From the NCBI GenBank assembly GCA_000306725.1, contig CP003083.1, positions 2,902,042-2,966,041 of the forward strand: a stretch of DNA of 64,000 nt, in the 5' to 3' direction. The position numbers and the translations under genes are program-made. The notes beneath the pieces were generated by a model. That model saw only the letters and a list, made by a program, of their open reading frames with translations, was not told the DNA's origin and did no database searches. The DNA is from Methanolobus psychrophilus R15. Lineage in GTDB: Archaea; Halobacteriota; Methanosarcinia; Methanosarcinales; Methanosarcinaceae. Below, piece by piece: positions 62,753 through 64,000 of the stretch (position 1 is the first letter of the stretch; the number at the start of each line of letters is the position of its first letter).

Positions 62753-64000
62753 TCATATCTTACCTTTTAATGATCCTTTCTTTCTGTATATGATGCCAAG
62801 AATTCCGGCAAGGGCAAGCCCTGGTAACGTCTTTATTGCAGTGCCTTTCCAGTTGGCAGTGATGTCCTGGGCGTCCCTGTTCTGACCTGTGGCTTCAGGG
62901 TCATTGCCTACGATGCTGTCCGTTCCATACTCTTCTGTATCCGGGCTCATTGCATCTGCACAGATCATGAAAGGAGAGAAACCTGTCGTTATAGCTTCAA
63001 AATAGAGATGGTTCTCATCTTCACCTGTTATTGTTGTTGGTAGCTTGTTCCAGGCGCTGTTGGAAAAATGCTGCATGTGAATGCCGTACTTATCTACATT
63101 GTTGGAAGTTATCCACTCTTTTGAGACAGCAAATCCTATTGTTGCCTCACTTACTCCTGTGGCTGAGAATGTGCTATCTCCCAGAATAATGTCCATGAAC
63201 TGATAGGTATGGGCTGAAGAAGGCTCAGGCACATCATCAGGCAGTTCGTTCAAAAGGCTGACAGATGCCATGACATAACCCTGCGTCTTTTCTGCCTCAA
63301 ACCTTATGTCAGTCACAGGTGTGCTCCTGTCGGAAAAAACATACCTTACCTCAGCGTCCCTTCCTACAAAGCGGATATCCGAATCCACAGCAGCGATGTT
63401 TGCAGGAGGTTCAGTGCTGCTTGATATCCGGACGCGGACTCCGTTACCTGAGCTATGTGTGATCTCTTCTGCAGGCACTTCGGCCTGCTCCCTGTTCTTT
63501 GTCAGCGGAAGATAGTCTATATTGTTCCCATCACCATTTATCTCATGCAGCTGACAGAAGCCGTTCCCTAAGGAAGACTTTATCTGGCTCCAGCCTGTAC
63601 CGTCCGGCCTTGCCCAGAAGTTACCTCCAATGTAGGCCCCGTCGATGATATTGTTGTCACATGTCATTGTAGTGTTCCAGCGGTTGGACGATCCACCATA
63701 GATGAGGGCATTGTTGGTGTTGTTGAAATGATTGTTATATATGAGATTATTATGGGAATTCCTGAGCACAATACCACACATATTATGTTCCGCTAATACG
63801 GAATTCGAAATGTTTGTCTCTTCTGAATTGTAGAGATATATTCCATAAGAGTTGCCATATACGTAACAGTCACTTATATTGCATCCTTTTGAAACGCCAA
63901 TGATCATCCCCATGTCGCTGCCTGAGACATTGACGCCCGCTATTGTGATATTGTCTGCCCAGATCTCGACGGCATAACCGGACGGGCAAGGAGAGATAAT
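62753..64000 (-). CDS. Beta-helix surface protein with PGF-pre-PGF domain (5' partial)
   Basis: The frame is open to the window edge (AVEIWADNITIAGVNVSGSD precedes the methionine at 63913), so the N-terminus is missing. The visible part starts with NosD-type right-handed beta-helix repeats (NISDCYVYGNSYGIYLYNS, NLIYNNHFNNTNN), followed by a PGF-pre-PGF domain (TDIRFEAEKTQGYVMASV to TTGFSPFMICAD) and a C-terminal hydrophobic segment LPGLALAGILGIIYRKKG, like an archaeosortase-type sorting signal. It should be an anchored surface protein. Confidence 0.85.
   Translation of the reverse strand: MISPCPSGYAVEIWADNITIAGVNVSGSDMGMIIGVSKGCNISDCYVYGNSYGIYLYNSEETNISNSVLAEHNMCGIVLRNSHNNLIYNNHFNNTNNALIYGGSSNRWNTTMTCDNNIIDGAYIGGNFWARPDGTGWSQIKSSLGNGFCQLHEINGDGNNIDYLPLTKNREQAEVPAEEITHSSGNGVRVRISSSTEPPANIAAVDSDIRFVGRDAEVRYVFSDRSTPVTDIRFEAEKTQGYVMASVSLLNELPDDVPEPSSAHTYQFMDIILGDSTFSATGVSEATIGFAVSKEWITSNNVDKYGIHMQHFSNSAWNKLPTTITGEDENHLYFEAITTGFSPFMICADAMSPDTEEYGTDSIVGNDPEATGQNRDAQDITANWKGTAIKTLPGLALAGILGIIYRKKGSLKGKI

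Overview
The window looks like a chromosome segment of a methylotrophic methanogenic archaeon of the Methanosarcinaceae (Methanolobus, Methanomethylovorans or Methanococcoides-like; the genus cannot be fixed by eye). The basis is a methanol:corrinoid methyltransferase operon (mtaC-mtaB, MtaB zinc ligands E164/C220/C269 all present), a second mtaC, an Msr/FilR1-type regulator, aIF1A, TRAM mini-proteins, a PGF-pre-PGF surface protein and TATA-type archaeal promoters.

Layout. 1-3.7 kb: a mannose-type sugar operon (glycosyltransferase tail fused to a toroid domain, GH130 protein, GT4 fused to a mannose-6-phosphate isomerase cupin). 3.7-8.4 kb: small conserved proteins, a DMT exporter, a lipoprotein and an Rsm22-like methyltransferase. 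8.4-15.2 kb: methanol region with an orphan mtaC, a kinase-less multi-PAS/GAF protein, then mtaCB behind a structured leader. A 17-base element followed by a hairpin with different stem sequence occurs both in that leader and downstream of the orphan mtaC. 15.3-24 kb: housekeeping block (Lon-like membrane protease, methyltransferase, Rieske protein, DEAD-box helicase, aIF1A with an apparent CTG start, TRAM protein, nicotinate phosphoribosyltransferase, winged-helix protein, coiled-coil protein). 24-29 kb: Cache-domain sensors and small proteins.

29-64 kb is accessory and AT-richer. It holds a tandem array of 44-50 residue CCHC zinc-knuckle microproteins with overlapping TTGA stop/start junctions and two decayed inverted copies. 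It also holds a three-hairpin candidate RNA, a truncated orphan cas1, bacterial-looking membrane genes, a frameshifted beta-propeller surface protein, a large hybrid kinase, and a second sensor kinase broken by IS630. Five insertion sequences are present: two IS1-type with 8-bp target duplications, two IS630-type nearly identical at TA sites, and one IS5-type. tRNA-Val(UAC) sits at 50.0 kb. From 53 to 57 kb there is a TetR gene with twin operators, DUF1638 genes, and an AbiE-like pair whose regulator is fused to a PD-(D/E)XK nuclease-like domain and whose nucleotidyltransferase is truncated. The window ends with an M1-family metallopeptidase between two REP-like hairpins and part of a beta-helix surface protein.

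Best candidates for something undescribed: the zinc-knuckle microprotein array (29.3-31.0 kb), the nuclease-wHTH-AbiEi fusion system (55.7-57.1 kb), the RNA element shared by the two mta-linked regions (9.37 and 12.86 kb), the three-hairpin RNA at 32.0 kb, and a 13-bp palindrome shared by two distant promoters (4.6 and 33.1 kb). Several genes differ from an intact frame by one base in short A runs, which may be decay or base-calling error.
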